Assembly (NCBI RefSeq): GCF_005234135.1
Contig: NZ_CP039964.1
Coordinates: 2,348,001-2,412,000 of the forward strand
Length of the DNA: 64,000 nt
Reading direction: 5' to 3'
Origin: Pseudorhodobacter turbinis
Lineage (GTDB): Bacteria; Pseudomonadota; Alphaproteobacteria; Rhodobacterales; Rhodobacteraceae
Shown here: piece after piece, positions 45,567 to 54,888 of the stretch
How positions within the stretch are numbered: position 1 is the first letter of the stretch
How the letters are laid out: every line of letters begins with the position of its first letter
Program-made: the position numbers and the translations under genes
Notes under the pieces: model-generated
Told to the model about the DNA's origin: nothing
The model's database searches: none
What the model saw: only the letters and a program-made list of their open reading frames with translations

Positions 45567-46553
45567 ATGAGCGGTGAAGTGATCCTCTATCAAACCGAAG
45601 ACGGTCGCGCGCAGATCAGCCTGCACGCGGTAGACGGCACTGTCTGGCTGACCCAAGCCGAGATGGCGCAATTGTTTGACACCACCAAGCAGAACATCAG
45701 CCTGCACCTGCGGAATATCTTTGCTGACGGCGAGTTGGTGGAAGGGTCAGTTGTCAAGGAATACTTGACAACTGCCGCCGATGGCAAAACCTATCGCACC
45801 TTGCACTATAGTCTCGATATGATCCTTGCGGTTGGCTTTCGTGTGCGTTCCGCGCGTGGAACACAGTTCCGGCGTTGGGCGAATACGATCTTGCAAGACT
45901 ACTTGGTCAAAGGTTTTGCGATGGACGACGCGAAGCTGAAAGCGGCTGACCAATGGGATTATTTCGACGAGTGGCTTGCGCGCATCCGCGATATCCGCGC
46001 CTCGGAAAAGCGGTTCTATCAAAAGATCAAAGACCTGTTCACCACCGCCGTTGATTACGACAAAGGGTCGGACACCGCGCAACTGTTCTTTCAGAAGGTG
46101 CAGAACAAGATGCTTTGGGCGGTGACGGGAATGACGGCGGCGGAGATCATAGCCGCCCGTGTCAAACCGGATGCGCAAAACATGGGCTTGACCAGCTGGA
46201 AGGGTAACGTGGTCCGTAAGGGGGATGTTGGTACTGCCAAGAACTATCTTGCGGCTGCTGAGGTCGAAGAGTTGAACCGGATTGTGACGATGTATCTTGA
46301 TTACGCCGAGGACCAAGCGAAACGACGCAGCGCGGTGACAATGGCGGTATGGGTGGAAAAGCTGGATGCGTTCCTGAACTTCAACGACCGCGATGTGTTG
46401 ACCCATGCAGGCAAGCTGCGCATGGAGGTGGCACAGAGGCTGGCTGACGACGCTTATGCGATGTTCGATATCGCTAGACGGTCGGCAGATGCGGTTGAAG
46501 CTGATGAAGACGATTTTCGCATTATTGAAGCGTTGGCGAAGAAAAGCACCTGA
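45567..46553 (+). CDS. rhuM: RhuM-family protein within the R-M operon
   Basis: A 328-residue protein of the RhuM family, named for a Salmonella pathogenicity-island gene. The N-terminal part is VWLTQAEMAQLFDTTKQNIS, a likely DNA-binding helix-turn-helix, and GFRVRSARGTQFRRWANTIL follows. The central DFTTAVDYDKGSDTAQLFF-type stretch (residues ~150-175) and C-terminal helices match family form. The role is unknown. It sits 9 nt after hsdS and 13 nt before hsdR, an arrangement also seen in other type I loci, suggesting an accessory role. Confidence 0.88.
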   Translation: MSGEVILYQTEDGRAQISLHAVDGTVWLTQAEMAQLFDTTKQNISLHLRNIFADGELVEGSVVKEYLTTAADGKTYRTLHYSLDMILAVGFRVRSARGTQFRRWANTILQDYLVKGFAMDDAKLKAADQWDYFDEWLARIRDIRASEKRFYQKIKDLFTTAVDYDKGSDTAQLFFQKVQNKMLWAVTGMTAAEIIAARVKPDAQNMGLTSWKGNVVRKGDVGTAKNYLAAAEVEELNRIVTMYLDYAEDQAKRRSAVTMAVWVEKLDAFLNFNDRDVLTHAGKLRMEVAQRLADDAYAMFDIARRSADAVEADEDDFRIIEALAKKST

Positions 46554-46566
46554 GGGGCACGTGTAG

Positions 46567-49455
46567 ATGACCATCCAGTCCGAAGCGCAGTTAGAGACCA
46601 GTCTGATCGAACGCTTGAAGGCGAAAGGCTGGATTCCAGTGCGGTTGGCGGATGAGGCAGCATTGTGGGAGAACCTACGTTCGGAGTTGGGTGCGCATAA
46701 CGGCACCACCTATTCGACAGCGGAGTTTGTCAAAATCCGCAACCATCTGGAAAAGGGCAATGTGTTTGCCAAGGCGCACACCCTACGCGACCGCTTTCAG
46801 ATGACGCGCGACGATGGGTCGAGCCACTACGTGCAGTTCATGAATGCAGAGCACTGGTGTCGTAACCGCTATCAGGTCGCGACACAGATCGGGCTGACAG
46901 GGCGCCGTAAGAACCGCTATGACGTAACCTTGTTGGTGAACGGGCTACCGTTGTGTCAGATCGAGCTGAAGCGCCGTGGTGTCGAGCTGAAGGCGGCATT
47001 TGATCAGATCAACCGGTATCAACGTGACAGCTTTACCGCAGCGGGTGGGTTGTTTCAGTTCGTGCAGGTGTTCGTCATCTCGAACGGGGTAAACACGCGC
47101 TATTACGCGAACAACCGCAGCCAGAGCTTCAAGCAAACCTTCACATGGTCGGATGTCGATAACAAAGCGATCAACCGGCTGGAGCCTTTCGCAGATTTCT
47201 TTCTTGAAAAATGCCATCTGTCAAAGATGATCGCGAAATACGTTGTGCTGCACGAAAGCGACCAGATCCTGATGGTGCTGCGTCCGTACCAGTACTACGC
47301 CGTAGAGGCTATCACAGCGCGTGTGGAGCAGGGTCGCGACAATGGCTATGTCTGGCATACCACAGGGTCAGGTAAGACGCTGACGAGCTTCAAGGCGGCG
47401 CAAAACTTGTGTGAGAACCCCAAGGTCGAGAAGGTACTGTTCGTCGTGGACCGTGCCGACTTGGATTACCAGACCACACAAGAGTTCAACTTCTTCTCCC
47501 CCGGCTCGGTCGATGGCACCGACGACACCCGCGCGCTGGTACGGCAATTCAACGAGCCAGGTCGCAAGCTGATCATCACCACGATCCAAAAGCTGAACAC
47601 AGCGATTTCAAGCGAACGGTTCAACGCGGCTTTGCAGTCGATCAAAGACGGTCGTGTCGTGATGATCTTCGATGAATGCCACCGTAGTCAGTTCGGTGAA
47701 GCACATCGCAAGATCCGAGAGTACTTCTCACGCGTGCAGATGTTCGGCTTTACCGGCACACCGATTTTCGCTGACAACTCGGTCGGGCGACGCACCACCG
47801 CGGACTTGTTCGGCAAGCGGTTGCACACCTATGTCATCACCGATGCGATCCGCGATGAGAACGTCTTGCGCTTCTCGGTCGAATATATGTCCACGTCACC
47901 CGCGATCCCTAGCGAAGACGCAACTGCACGCGCTGAGCGTGAAAAGCAACTGGCGTCGCGCGAGGTGATGGAAGACCCGAGGCGCATCGATAAGGTCGTC
48001 GATTGGGTGATCGAAAACCATGACCGTAAGACAAGACAGCGCCAATTCGGTGCGATGATGTGTGTCGGCTCGGTCGACGGGCTGATGCGCTATTACGACT
48101 GCTTTGAAGCAAAGCGAAGAGCTGGAGCGCATGACCTGAAAGTCGCGACGATCTTCACCTATGCTGCCAACGAAGCCGATCCCGAAGCGGATGACTTGAT
48201 CCCCGAGACCGACTTCCCAACCGGCAACGCGTCACCTGCGCAAATACCCCGACGCGACAAGCTGGTTGAGTATGTCACCGACTACAACGCCCGCTACGGC
48301 ACCAATGAGTCCGTGATGGATGGTGGCGGCTTCTACACTTACTATCGTGCCCTGTCGAAGCGTATGAAGTTCCGCGACAAGAAGGACTTCACACCGGACG
48401 CGGGTATAGACATCCTGCTTGTCGTTAATATGTTCCTGACCGGTTTTGACGCAAAGACACTCAACACGCTTTACGTCGACAAGAACCTGAAATTTCACGG
48501 GCTAATACAAGCCTTCTCGCGTACCAACCGCACGCTGGGTCAGGAAAAGAGCCAAGGGAACATCGTCTGCTTTCGTGATCTCAAAGAACGCACCGACGAA
48601 GCTATCGCGCTGTTTGCGGACAAGAATGCCCGCGAGACGATCTTGGTTGGCACCTATGAAGAACAGTTAGAAAAATTCACAGTCGCAGTACATGCGCTAC
48701 TTGAACTGACGCCCACACCGGACGACGTGGATGACCTGCCACATGAAGAAGCTGAAGCCGAATTCGTCAAACGCTTCCGCGAGTTGATGCGCATACGTAA
48801 CGTGCTTGCCAGCTACTCAGAGTTCAAACCTGACGACCTAGCGATCGAGTCTCAGGCTTTTGAAGAGTTCAAATCAAAATACCTCGACATTGCGCAAAAG
48901 AACAAAGAGCAAAAAGAAGACAAACCGTCGCCGCTGGATGATCTCGATTTCGAGTTGGAATTGATCCGGCGCGACGACATCAATGTCGCCTATATCGTAG
49001 CTCTGCTGGCATCTTTGAACGCATCGATACACGAAGGCACAGTTTCAAACGCAAAAGCGAAGGTTCAACGCAAACGCATCTTTGATCTTCTGCTGTCCGA
49101 GACGCAATTGCGCGACAAGCGCGATCTTATAAGCCGCTTCATTGACCAGACCCTTCCGATGCTCGGGCCTGATGACGACGTGAGCGCCGCGTTCTCAGCC
49201 TACTGGATCAAAGAACGTGACCTCGCGTTCGCTAGGTTTTGCACGACCGAACATCTTGAGCAAACCGCGTTCGGTAACCTGTTCGGACAGATGATCTATA
49301 CCGGCAAAGCGCCACTTGGTGATGAGATTGTGGCGTGCATGACTGAAAAACCCAGTATTCTGAAACGCAAAGCGACCGTGGAGCGCATCATCACCGGCAT
49401 GCAGAACCTGCTGTCGGTGTTTGACGAAGGGATCGGTGACATAAGCGAAGATTGA
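46567..49455 (+). CDS. hsdR: type I restriction endonuclease subunit R
   Basis: Motor and nuclease subunit, 962 residues. The N-terminal nuclease domain has PLCQIELKRRGVELKAAFDQ (the E-x-K catalytic pair). The SF2 helicase motifs are WHTTGSGKTLTSFKAA (Walker A), IIFDECHRSQFG-type DECH box (MIFDECHRSQFG), FGFTGTPIF and VNMFLTGFDAKTLNTLYVDK. The C-terminal region binds the methylase core. It is the last gene of the operon, so this is a complete type I system that can cut unmodified DNA. Confidence 0.95.
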   Translation: MTIQSEAQLETSLIERLKAKGWIPVRLADEAALWENLRSELGAHNGTTYSTAEFVKIRNHLEKGNVFAKAHTLRDRFQMTRDDGSSHYVQFMNAEHWCRNRYQVATQIGLTGRRKNRYDVTLLVNGLPLCQIELKRRGVELKAAFDQINRYQRDSFTAAGGLFQFVQVFVISNGVNTRYYANNRSQSFKQTFTWSDVDNKAINRLEPFADFFLEKCHLSKMIAKYVVLHESDQILMVLRPYQYYAVEAITARVEQGRDNGYVWHTTGSGKTLTSFKAAQNLCENPKVEKVLFVVDRADLDYQTTQEFNFFSPGSVDGTDDTRALVRQFNEPGRKLIITTIQKLNTAISSERFNAALQSIKDGRVVMIFDECHRSQFGEAHRKIREYFSRVQMFGFTGTPIFADNSVGRRTTADLFGKRLHTYVITDAIRDENVLRFSVEYMSTSPAIPSEDATARAEREKQLASREVMEDPRRIDKVVDWVIENHDRKTRQRQFGAMMCVGSVDGLMRYYDCFEAKRRAGAHDLKVATIFTYAANEADPEADDLIPETDFPTGNASPAQIPRRDKLVEYVTDYNARYGTNESVMDGGGFYTYYRALSKRMKFRDKKDFTPDAGIDILLVVNMFLTGFDAKTLNTLYVDKNLKFHGLIQAFSRTNRTLGQEKSQGNIVCFRDLKERTDEAIALFADKNARETILVGTYEEQLEKFTVAVHALLELTPTPDDVDDLPHEEAEAEFVKRFRELMRIRNVLASYSEFKPDDLAIESQAFEEFKSKYLDIAQKNKEQKEDKPSPLDDLDFELELIRRDDINVAYIVALLASLNASIHEGTVSNAKAKVQRKRIFDLLLSETQLRDKRDLISRFIDQTLPMLGPDDDVSAAFSAYWIKERDLAFARFCTTEHLEQTAFGNLFGQMIYTGKAPLGDEIVACMTEKPSILKRKATVERIITGMQNLLSVFDEGIGDISED

Positions 49456-49513
49456 AGCGGTTGCTCAACGTATCTGCGGGCATTCGAGTGTTGGATCGAA
49501 GTGTGTAGCTAAG

Positions 49514-51262
49514 TTATAATCCGGGGATTGGCAGGTCGAATTTCACCTTGTTTAATTCCGTCGCCATTAGCTTGATGGGCGACGCCTGAATATAGACTGA
49601 GGCGACCTCTTGTGGAGCATGACCTGAAATCATCTTCGACAGTTCTCGAGGAACGCCAGCACGCGCGAGTTCGGTCGCGAGGGTGTGTCGGAAGCAGTAG
49701 AAAACCTTTTTCTTAGTCTTTAACCCGAGTGAGACGAGGTAGACGTCATTAAACCAATCATTAACTTTGTCTGGTCGTTGCGCCCATTCTGGGAACAAGA
49801 GGGTCTCGCCGCGTTTCTTTAAAGCCTCAACATGATCGAGAAAGCCGAGGCGCACGAGATCGTTGTGAATGGGTACGAGGCGCTTGCTGCCTTGGTTCTT
49901 CGATGCGTCGGCTAGATCGAACACCGGTATACCCTGTTCGATGTATATGTACTCAAGCTTCATACGTGCCATTTCTGAGGAGTTGCGCACGCCGGTGTAA
50001 AGCATAATCAGCAATGCCCATTGCTTCAGGCCGTAAGCCGACCTGTCTGCGAACATAGAATGCCCGAAAATTTCGTAGAGTTCAGATTTGGTGAAAGCGA
50101 GGCGAGAGGGTTCGTGGTGCGTCTTTCTCCCAGTGTCCACGCGAACACCTTTTGCCGGGTTGAATTCTATATGACCGTTCTCCTGTGCCCAGTTCAGGAT
50201 GCCCGAAAGATGCGAGAGCCACTTCATGTTCACTGTCTTCGATGCCAATGTAGAAAATGGTTCTGGACGCTTTGCATTAGCCTTGATCGCTTCCGGTAGG
50301 GTCAGGCCGGGAAATCGCATCGTGTAGCGGTTGGGTGTCTTAATAAGAGCATTCTTGTATTCAATTAGGTGTTTCTTCGTAATGGCATCGACCGCGATAT
50401 CCGCTCCGATAAATTCCTTGAACATACGCACTGCATTCCGGTGCTCACCCATTGTTTTCGCCGCCAACGAATGGCCTCCGGCTGTTCGTTCATTATGGAA
50501 GGCGCTCAGAGCTTCGCTGAGAAGCATGCTCTTGCCGTCGAGTGTATCCACCGGACTATTGATGTCAGGCTCTGTCGCAGGCGCTGTTAGCAATGGGTCC
50601 GAAGCGCAACCAGAAAAGTTACCGCGATCGCGTTCTAGAGTTCGTTCCAATGCTTCGATCTCAGCGCGGGCAAATGCATCGGCCAGATCCCGCCATGCCC
50701 GCGTGTCAGGCTGCACATCGTAATGATTGTCTTTGATGTATTGTTGCACGGCAGGTTCGATCCAACGCGTTTCACCCGTTCTGAAGCTTGCACGAAGAGC
50801 CGTAAGCCGTCGTACCCTGTTGTTGTGGTCAAAGGAACGTGCTCCTGCCATCAGTTCGAAGCCGGTTGTCGCATTAATAACTGAGGTTGCGGTCTGGCGG
50901 TGCTCGCGTTGCTCTTGAGCAAGCATATCGAGCGCCCGGTCCTTTTCGGACTGAATATCGGTTGGTGTTGGCATCGATGCGCGCTTTAGTTCATCTTGTG
51001 CAATCGTGACCGAGTAGTGTCTCTTGGCAGCATCCGATAGCGCGATGGGAGGCGAATTCTTGCGCGTTTCGAAAATTTCCCGCGCTTTGTCGATTGTGGC
51101 AAAGAATCGATTGAGTATTCCGTGCGCCATCTTTTCTCGCGTTCGGGTGTCTGACGGCAAGTCTCTTTCCACTAATTCTCGTTGCCCAATGATCGCCCGT
51201 AGTTCCGGCGGCACCGTGACACGAACGATCCACTTTCCTCTGACCTGTTGAACGTATTTCAT
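49514..51262 (-). CDS. int: tyrosine recombinase (island integrase)
   Basis: A 582-residue site-specific integrase. The start is taken at ATG 51262 (MKYVQQVRGKWIVRVTVPPE); the open frame extends upstream through the TTGTAG array, whose translation ATKPATRSATKH is only repeat. A long helical N-terminal region precedes the catalytic domain. Catalytic residues: Arg in YTGVRNSSEMARM, YCFRHTLATELA (Tyr replaces the first His of HxxRH), GH in MISGHAPQ, and Tyr in VASVYIQ. It lies inside attR and reads away from ffs, as integrases commonly do. Confidence 0.92.
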   Translation of the reverse strand: MKYVQQVRGKWIVRVTVPPELRAIIGQRELVERDLPSDTRTREKMAHGILNRFFATIDKAREIFETRKNSPPIALSDAAKRHYSVTIAQDELKRASMPTPTDIQSEKDRALDMLAQEQREHRQTATSVINATTGFELMAGARSFDHNNRVRRLTALRASFRTGETRWIEPAVQQYIKDNHYDVQPDTRAWRDLADAFARAEIEALERTLERDRGNFSGCASDPLLTAPATEPDINSPVDTLDGKSMLLSEALSAFHNERTAGGHSLAAKTMGEHRNAVRMFKEFIGADIAVDAITKKHLIEYKNALIKTPNRYTMRFPGLTLPEAIKANAKRPEPFSTLASKTVNMKWLSHLSGILNWAQENGHIEFNPAKGVRVDTGRKTHHEPSRLAFTKSELYEIFGHSMFADRSAYGLKQWALLIMLYTGVRNSSEMARMKLEYIYIEQGIPVFDLADASKNQGSKRLVPIHNDLVRLGFLDHVEALKKRGETLLFPEWAQRPDKVNDWFNDVYLVSLGLKTKKKVFYCFRHTLATELARAGVPRELSKMISGHAPQEVASVYIQASPIKLMATELNKVKFDLPIPGL

Positions 51263-51282
51263 AACCGACTCAATCACATGCT

Positions 51283-51318
51283 TTGTAGCAGATCTTGTAG
51301 CAGGTTTTGTAGCGAGCG
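51283..51318 (+). repeat. three TTGTAG repeats at 12-bp period, right island end
   Basis: TTGTAG starts at 51283, 51295 and 51307, exactly 12 bp apart; two extend to TTGTAGCAG. They match the left-end trio in motif, spacing and strand. They lie 21-50 bp upstream of the integrase start, so bound integrase could also repress its own promoter. A GCCCT/AGGGC inverted repeat follows at 51318-51335. Confidence 0.7.
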
Positions 51319-51366
51319 CCCTTATAAAGTAGGGCTTCTCTGCATTTTCAATGGGATGGGAGGTAG

Positions 51367-51385
51367 TAGGGTGAGAGGCTGGACA
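51367..51385. repeat. attR: right copy of 19-bp island direct repeat
   Basis: TAGGGTGAGAGGCTGGACA, identical to 32794-32812. All but the first three bases of this copy form the 3' end of ffs, so insertion regenerates a complete SRP RNA gene. Confidence 0.92.
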
Positions 51386-51469
51386 TCGACCCAAGTGGGG
51401 CTCGTTGTGGCTGCTTCCTTCCGGACCTGACCAAGTTGGCGAGGCACTTGCCCGCGCCAACCCCTCACC
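51370..51469 (-). ncRNA. ffs: signal recognition particle RNA (4.5S type)
   Basis: Small SRP RNA of about 100 nt on the minus strand, needed with Ffh for co-translational membrane targeting. It contains the conserved hallmark GGTCAGGTCCGGAAGGAAGC and then AGCC of the Ffh-binding hairpin. The 5' end GGTGAGGGGTTGG pairs with the 3' end CCAGCCTCTCACC, closing the rod. The 3' 16 nt are supplied by the attR repeat. A promoter lies directly upstream. Confidence 0.93.
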
Positions 51470-51472
51470 CTC

Positions 51473-51501
51473 TATATAGGAGCGGTAAACAGGATTGGCA
51501 A
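51473..51501 (-). promoter_or_regulatory. sigma-70-type promoter of ffs
   Basis: On the minus strand TTGCCA (51501-51496), a 17-nt spacer, and TATATA (51478-51473) precede the RNA start at about 51469. The spacing is ideal and the boxes are near consensus, fitting a highly expressed RNA gene. Confidence 0.8.
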
Positions 51502-51503
51502 GA

Positions 51504-52136
51504 TCACTTGGGCAGCAAACCGATTTCGCGTGCGCCGGTCAAAAGGTCGGGGGCGACCAGATGCGCAAAGCGCCCCGAGGCGGGGTTGATATCGGGCACT
51601 TGCACCACGGTCATCCCCGCAAGATGCGCCGATTGCGCGCCGGTTTCGCTGTCTTCAAAGGCCACACAGCGGGCCGGATCCACGCCCAAACGTTTGGCGG
51701 CCAGCAGATAGGGTTCTGGTGCGGGTTTGGGTTTTTGGACATCATCAACACAGACGATATGCCGGAAATAGGGCGCGATATCCGTGACCGAAAGCTTGAG
51801 GTCCAATTGCGTGCGGGTTGACGAGGTCGCCAGTGCTAAAGGCTGCCGCAGTGCCGCCAAAAGCTGATGGGTACCGGGCTTGAGCGGGATGCCATCCGCG
51901 TAAAGCACGGTGATTCGTTTGGACCAAGCTGTTGCAAGCCCCGCGAAATTCAGGCCGGGGAAACGGGCGCGGATAAGGCCCGCCCCCGTCACATCGTCAT
52001 GGCCGATCAGGCTGTGCAAAAAGGCGGGGTCCACCGCCAGCCCGTGATCGGCAAAGGCGGCAATGCCCGCCGCCTGACTTAGCGCCTCGGTGTCCAGAAG
52101 GGTGCCGTCAAGATCAAAGATAACGGCATCAAACAT
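51504..52136 (-). CDS. HAD-superfamily hydrolase (beta-phosphoglucomutase/phosphatase-like)
   Basis: A 210-residue phosphatase-like protein. The HAD motif I is AVIFDLDGTLLDTEA at the N-terminus, with a cap domain after it. Motif II is LALATSST and motifs III/IV are KPAPEPYLLAAKRLG and AFEDSETGAQSA. It is the subgroup IA that handles sugar phosphates or phosphoglycolate; the substrate is not evident. The start abuts the stop of the aminotransferase gene (TGAATG), so the two form an operon. Confidence 0.9.
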   Translation of the reverse strand: MFDAVIFDLDGTLLDTEALSQAAGIAAFADHGLAVDPAFLHSLIGHDDVTGAGLIRARFPGLNFAGLATAWSKRITVLYADGIPLKPGTHQLLAALRQPLALATSSTRTQLDLKLSVTDIAPYFRHIVCVDDVQKPKPAPEPYLLAAKRLGVDPARCVAFEDSETGAQSAHLAGMTVVQVPDINPASGRFAHLVAPDLLTGAREIGLLPK

Positions 52137-53321
52137 TCAGACACCGACGTCGATAATGGCCTTGGCAAGCACCGGCACGCTTTGCGCGTTCAGGCCCGCG
52201 ATGTTCATCCGGCTGTCCCCAACCATATAGACGCCGTGATCGCGGCGCAGGGCCTCGACCTGTTCGGGTGTGGCACCGACCCGCGAGAACATCCCTCGAT
52301 GCTGGGCCAAGAAGCCGAAACGATCCGACCCCGACAGACGTTGCAGCTCTGACGCAAGGGATTCGCGCAAGCTCAGCATGTTGAGGCGCACGGCTTCCAG
52401 CTCTTGTTGCCAATCGGCGCGCAGGGCGGGATCGGTCAGGATCATCGAGACCAGCCGCGCACCATGATCGGGCGGGAAGCTGAAATTTTGGCGGTTGAGG
52501 AAGGCGAGGTTTTGCTGCACCACGCCGTGCATTTCCGCATTGGGGGCGACGGCGATCAGGATGCCGGTCCGCTCACGGTAGATGCCGAAGTTCTTGGAGC
52601 AAGACGCCGCGATCAGCAGCTCCGGCAGCCGCGAGGCCAGCAGGCGAAGGCCCGCAGCATCCTCATCCAGCCCGTCGCCAAAGCCCTGATAGGCGTTGTC
52701 GATAAAAGGAATCGCGCCGGTTTTCTCCAGCAAATCAGCCACAACAGACCATTGCGGCAAGGTCAGGTTGGCCCCTGTCGGATTGTGGCAGCAGGCGTGC
52801 AGCAACACCATATCGCCCTTTTTCGCCCGTGCCAGATCGGCCAGCATACCGTCGAAATCCACGCCACGGCTTTCCGCGTCGAAATAGCGGTACTCGGCGA
52901 TTGGCAGGCCAAGGAATTTGATGATCGACGGGTGGTTGGGCCAAGTGGGGTTGGACAGCCAGATCGTCGCATCGGGGTTGGCGATCTTCACAAGCTCCAG
53001 CGCCTGACGGATCGCACCGGTACCGCCGGGGGTCGCGATGGCCGAAAGCCGGTCTGACGTTACGCTATCGCCCAAAATCAGGTCCTGCATCGCAGCAGTA
53101 TAGGCCGGATCACCCGAGAGGTTGGTATAGGATTTGGTCGTTTCCGATTCCCACAGCTGTTTCTCGGCGGTCTTGATCGCGCGCATCACCGGCGTCAGCC
53201 CGTTTGCATCCTTATAGACGCCAACGCCAAGGTCGATCTTGGCGTCGCGCGGATCTTCCTTATACATCTGGATAAGTTGCAGAATCTTGTCTTGCGGCTG
53301 TGGGCGAAGGGCGTTCAGCAT
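52137..53321 (-). CDS. aspartate/aromatic aminotransferase (class I, fold type I)
   Basis: PLP enzyme of 394 residues moving amino groups between aspartate or aromatic amino acids and 2-oxoglutarate. It opens MLNALRPQPQDKILQLIQMY, the TyrB/AspC-type start. PLP-binding elements: ATPGGTGAIRQ, CCHNPTGANL, FIDNAYQGFGDG, and the Schiff-base Lys in SCSKNFGIYRERTG. An upstream in-frame start adds six residues without support. It is cotranscribed with the HAD hydrolase. Confidence 0.92.
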   Translation of the reverse strand: MLNALRPQPQDKILQLIQMYKEDPRDAKIDLGVGVYKDANGLTPVMRAIKTAEKQLWESETTKSYTNLSGDPAYTAAMQDLILGDSVTSDRLSAIATPGGTGAIRQALELVKIANPDATIWLSNPTWPNHPSIIKFLGLPIAEYRYFDAESRGVDFDGMLADLARAKKGDMVLLHACCHNPTGANLTLPQWSVVADLLEKTGAIPFIDNAYQGFGDGLDEDAAGLRLLASRLPELLIAASCSKNFGIYRERTGILIAVAPNAEMHGVVQQNLAFLNRQNFSFPPDHGARLVSMILTDPALRADWQQELEAVRLNMLSLRESLASELQRLSGSDRFGFLAQHRGMFSRVGATPEQVEALRRDHGVYMVGDSRMNIAGLNAQSVPVLAKAIIDVGV

Positions 53322-53354
53322 CGGATTTGCCTTTTTATACAAACGGTTGTGGGG

Positions 53355-54215
53355 TTAGCCCTTGGCGAGGGGTAGGTCTTCGAACATACCCCATTCGGTC
53401 CAGGACCCGTCATAAAGAGAATGGTTGCGGTGGCCGATACGCTCCAGCGCCAGCGACAAAATCGCCGCAGTTATGCCCGATCCGCAGGTGGTGATCGCGG
53501 GTTTGGACAGATCAATTCCGGCCGCCGTAAAGGCTGATTTCAGCGCATCAGGGGCCTTCATCGTGCCATTGGCATTCAGCAAATTCGCAAAGGGCAGGTT
53601 CTTGGAATTGGGGATGTGGCCTGCGCGCAGACCGGGGCGCGGCTCGGCGGCCTCCCCTTTGAAACGGTTGGCGGCGCGGGCATCGATAATCTCGGTCTCG
53701 GCCAGCTTGGAGGCTTGGGCGACTTGCGTGACATCCTTCACCAGACCTGACTGACGCTGCACGGTGATGTGGCGGTCGCGGACCATCGTTGGCATGTCCT
53801 CGATCTCACGGCCCTCGGCCTGCCATTTGGGCAAACCGCCGTCCAGAACGGCAACATCCATCTTGCCCATCAAGCGAAACGTCCACCACACCCGCGCGGC
53901 GGAAAACAGGCCCGAGGTATCATAGATTACCACCTGATGCCCGTCGCCCACACCCATCGCGCGCATCCGGCTGATGAATTTTTCAACCGGTGGCGCCATA
54001 TGGGGCAATTCGGAGCGGTGATCGGAAATATCATCAATATCAAAGAACCGCGCGCCGGGGATATGGGCGGCAGCGTATTCCGCCTTCGCATCGCGGCCAG
54101 TGGCCTCCATATGCCAAGAGGCATCGATGATCCGCAAATCCGGATCATTTATATGCTGGGCCAGCCACTCGGTGGAAACCAGCGTTTTGGGGTCATCTTG
54201 CGGTGCGGGGGTCAT
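53355..54215 (-). CDS. sseA: 3-mercaptopyruvate (thiosulfate) sulfurtransferase
   Basis: Two-domain rhodanese of 286 residues. The inactive N-terminal domain has VVIYDTSGLFSAARVWW. The catalytic C-terminal domain has the Cys loop TTCGSGITAA, the CGSG form associated with mercaptopyruvate sulfurtransferases. The start at ATG 54215 has AGGAG upstream; a longer frame to 54287 lacks family similarity. It transfers sulfur from 3-mercaptopyruvate to thiols or cyanide. It lies just upstream of the aminotransferase, which could make mercaptopyruvate from cysteine, a plausible pairing. Confidence 0.92.
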   Translation of the reverse strand: MTPAPQDDPKTLVSTEWLAQHINDPDLRIIDASWHMEATGRDAKAEYAAAHIPGARFFDIDDISDHRSELPHMAPPVEKFISRMRAMGVGDGHQVVIYDTSGLFSAARVWWTFRLMGKMDVAVLDGGLPKWQAEGREIEDMPTMVRDRHITVQRQSGLVKDVTQVAQASKLAETEIIDARAANRFKGEAAEPRPGLRAGHIPNSKNLPFANLLNANGTMKAPDALKSAFTAAGIDLSKPAITTCGSGITAAILSLALERIGHRNHSLYDGSWTEWGMFEDLPLAKG

Positions 54216-54294
54216 ATTTTCGGCTCCTGATCTGCAAGTCTTGGGTATAGCGGATAGAAGCCCTGTGGCAAGGCCGGAGCTTTTCAAAACCGGC

Positions 54295-54771
54295 CTATTG
54301 GTTGTTTTGCTTCATCAACCGCGCTTTTTGCCGGTTCCAGTCGCGCTTGGCCGAGGTTTCGCGCTTGTCGGCGTTTTTCTTGCCCTTGGCGATGCCGATT
54401 TTCAGCTTCACCATGCCACGCTCGTTGAAATACATCTTTAGCGGCACAATCGTCATGCCCTCACGCGCGGTAGCGTTCCACAGCCGCGCAAGTTCCCGGC
54501 GCGATACCAACAGCTTGCGCTTGCGGCGTTCTTCATGGCCCCAGGTTTTGGCCTGCATATAGGGCGCGATATAGCTGTTGATCAGCCACAGCCCCCCATC
54601 CTCGACGCTGGCATAGCTTTCGGCGATATTCGCCCCGCCCTGCCGCATGGATTTCACTTCTGATCCCAGCAGCATGATGCCGACCTCAATGTCATCCGAA
54701 ATCGCGAAATCGAACCGCGCACGGCGGTTTTCGGCGATAAGTTTGGAATTTGGGTCGCTGTGTTTTACCAT
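54295..54771 (-). CDS. smpB: SsrA-binding protein SmpB
   Basis: Partner of tmRNA in rescuing stalled ribosomes. From ATG 54771 it is 158 residues. The family blocks are [40 protein letters not shown] and the lysine-rich [19 protein letters not shown] tail. An earlier in-frame start at 54936 runs into the Crp/Fnr promoter region and is not used. It is divergent from the regulator gene. Confidence 0.96.
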   Translation of the reverse strand: MVKHSDPNSKLIAENRRARFDFAISDDIEVGIMLLGSEVKSMRQGGANIAESYASVEDGGLWLINSYIAPYMQAKTWGHEERRKRKLLVSRRELARLWNATAREGMTIVPLKMYFNERGMVKLKIGIAKGKKNADKRETSAKRDWNRQKARLMKQNNQ

Positions 54772-54888
54772 TCTTGTCAGATAGGGTGTGATGGGCCGCC
54801 TGTCCAGATGGGGCGATACGATCTGCGGCTGTGATGCGACCAATTCTTTTGTTTTCCGGTTTCGCTGTCGCACTGTGGCATCGGCTCT

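Noticed and set aside
51263-51460. N-terminal extension of the integrase
   Set aside because: Its residues are the translation of the TTGTAG repeats and of the att/ffs region; the family-like protein begins at ATG 51262.
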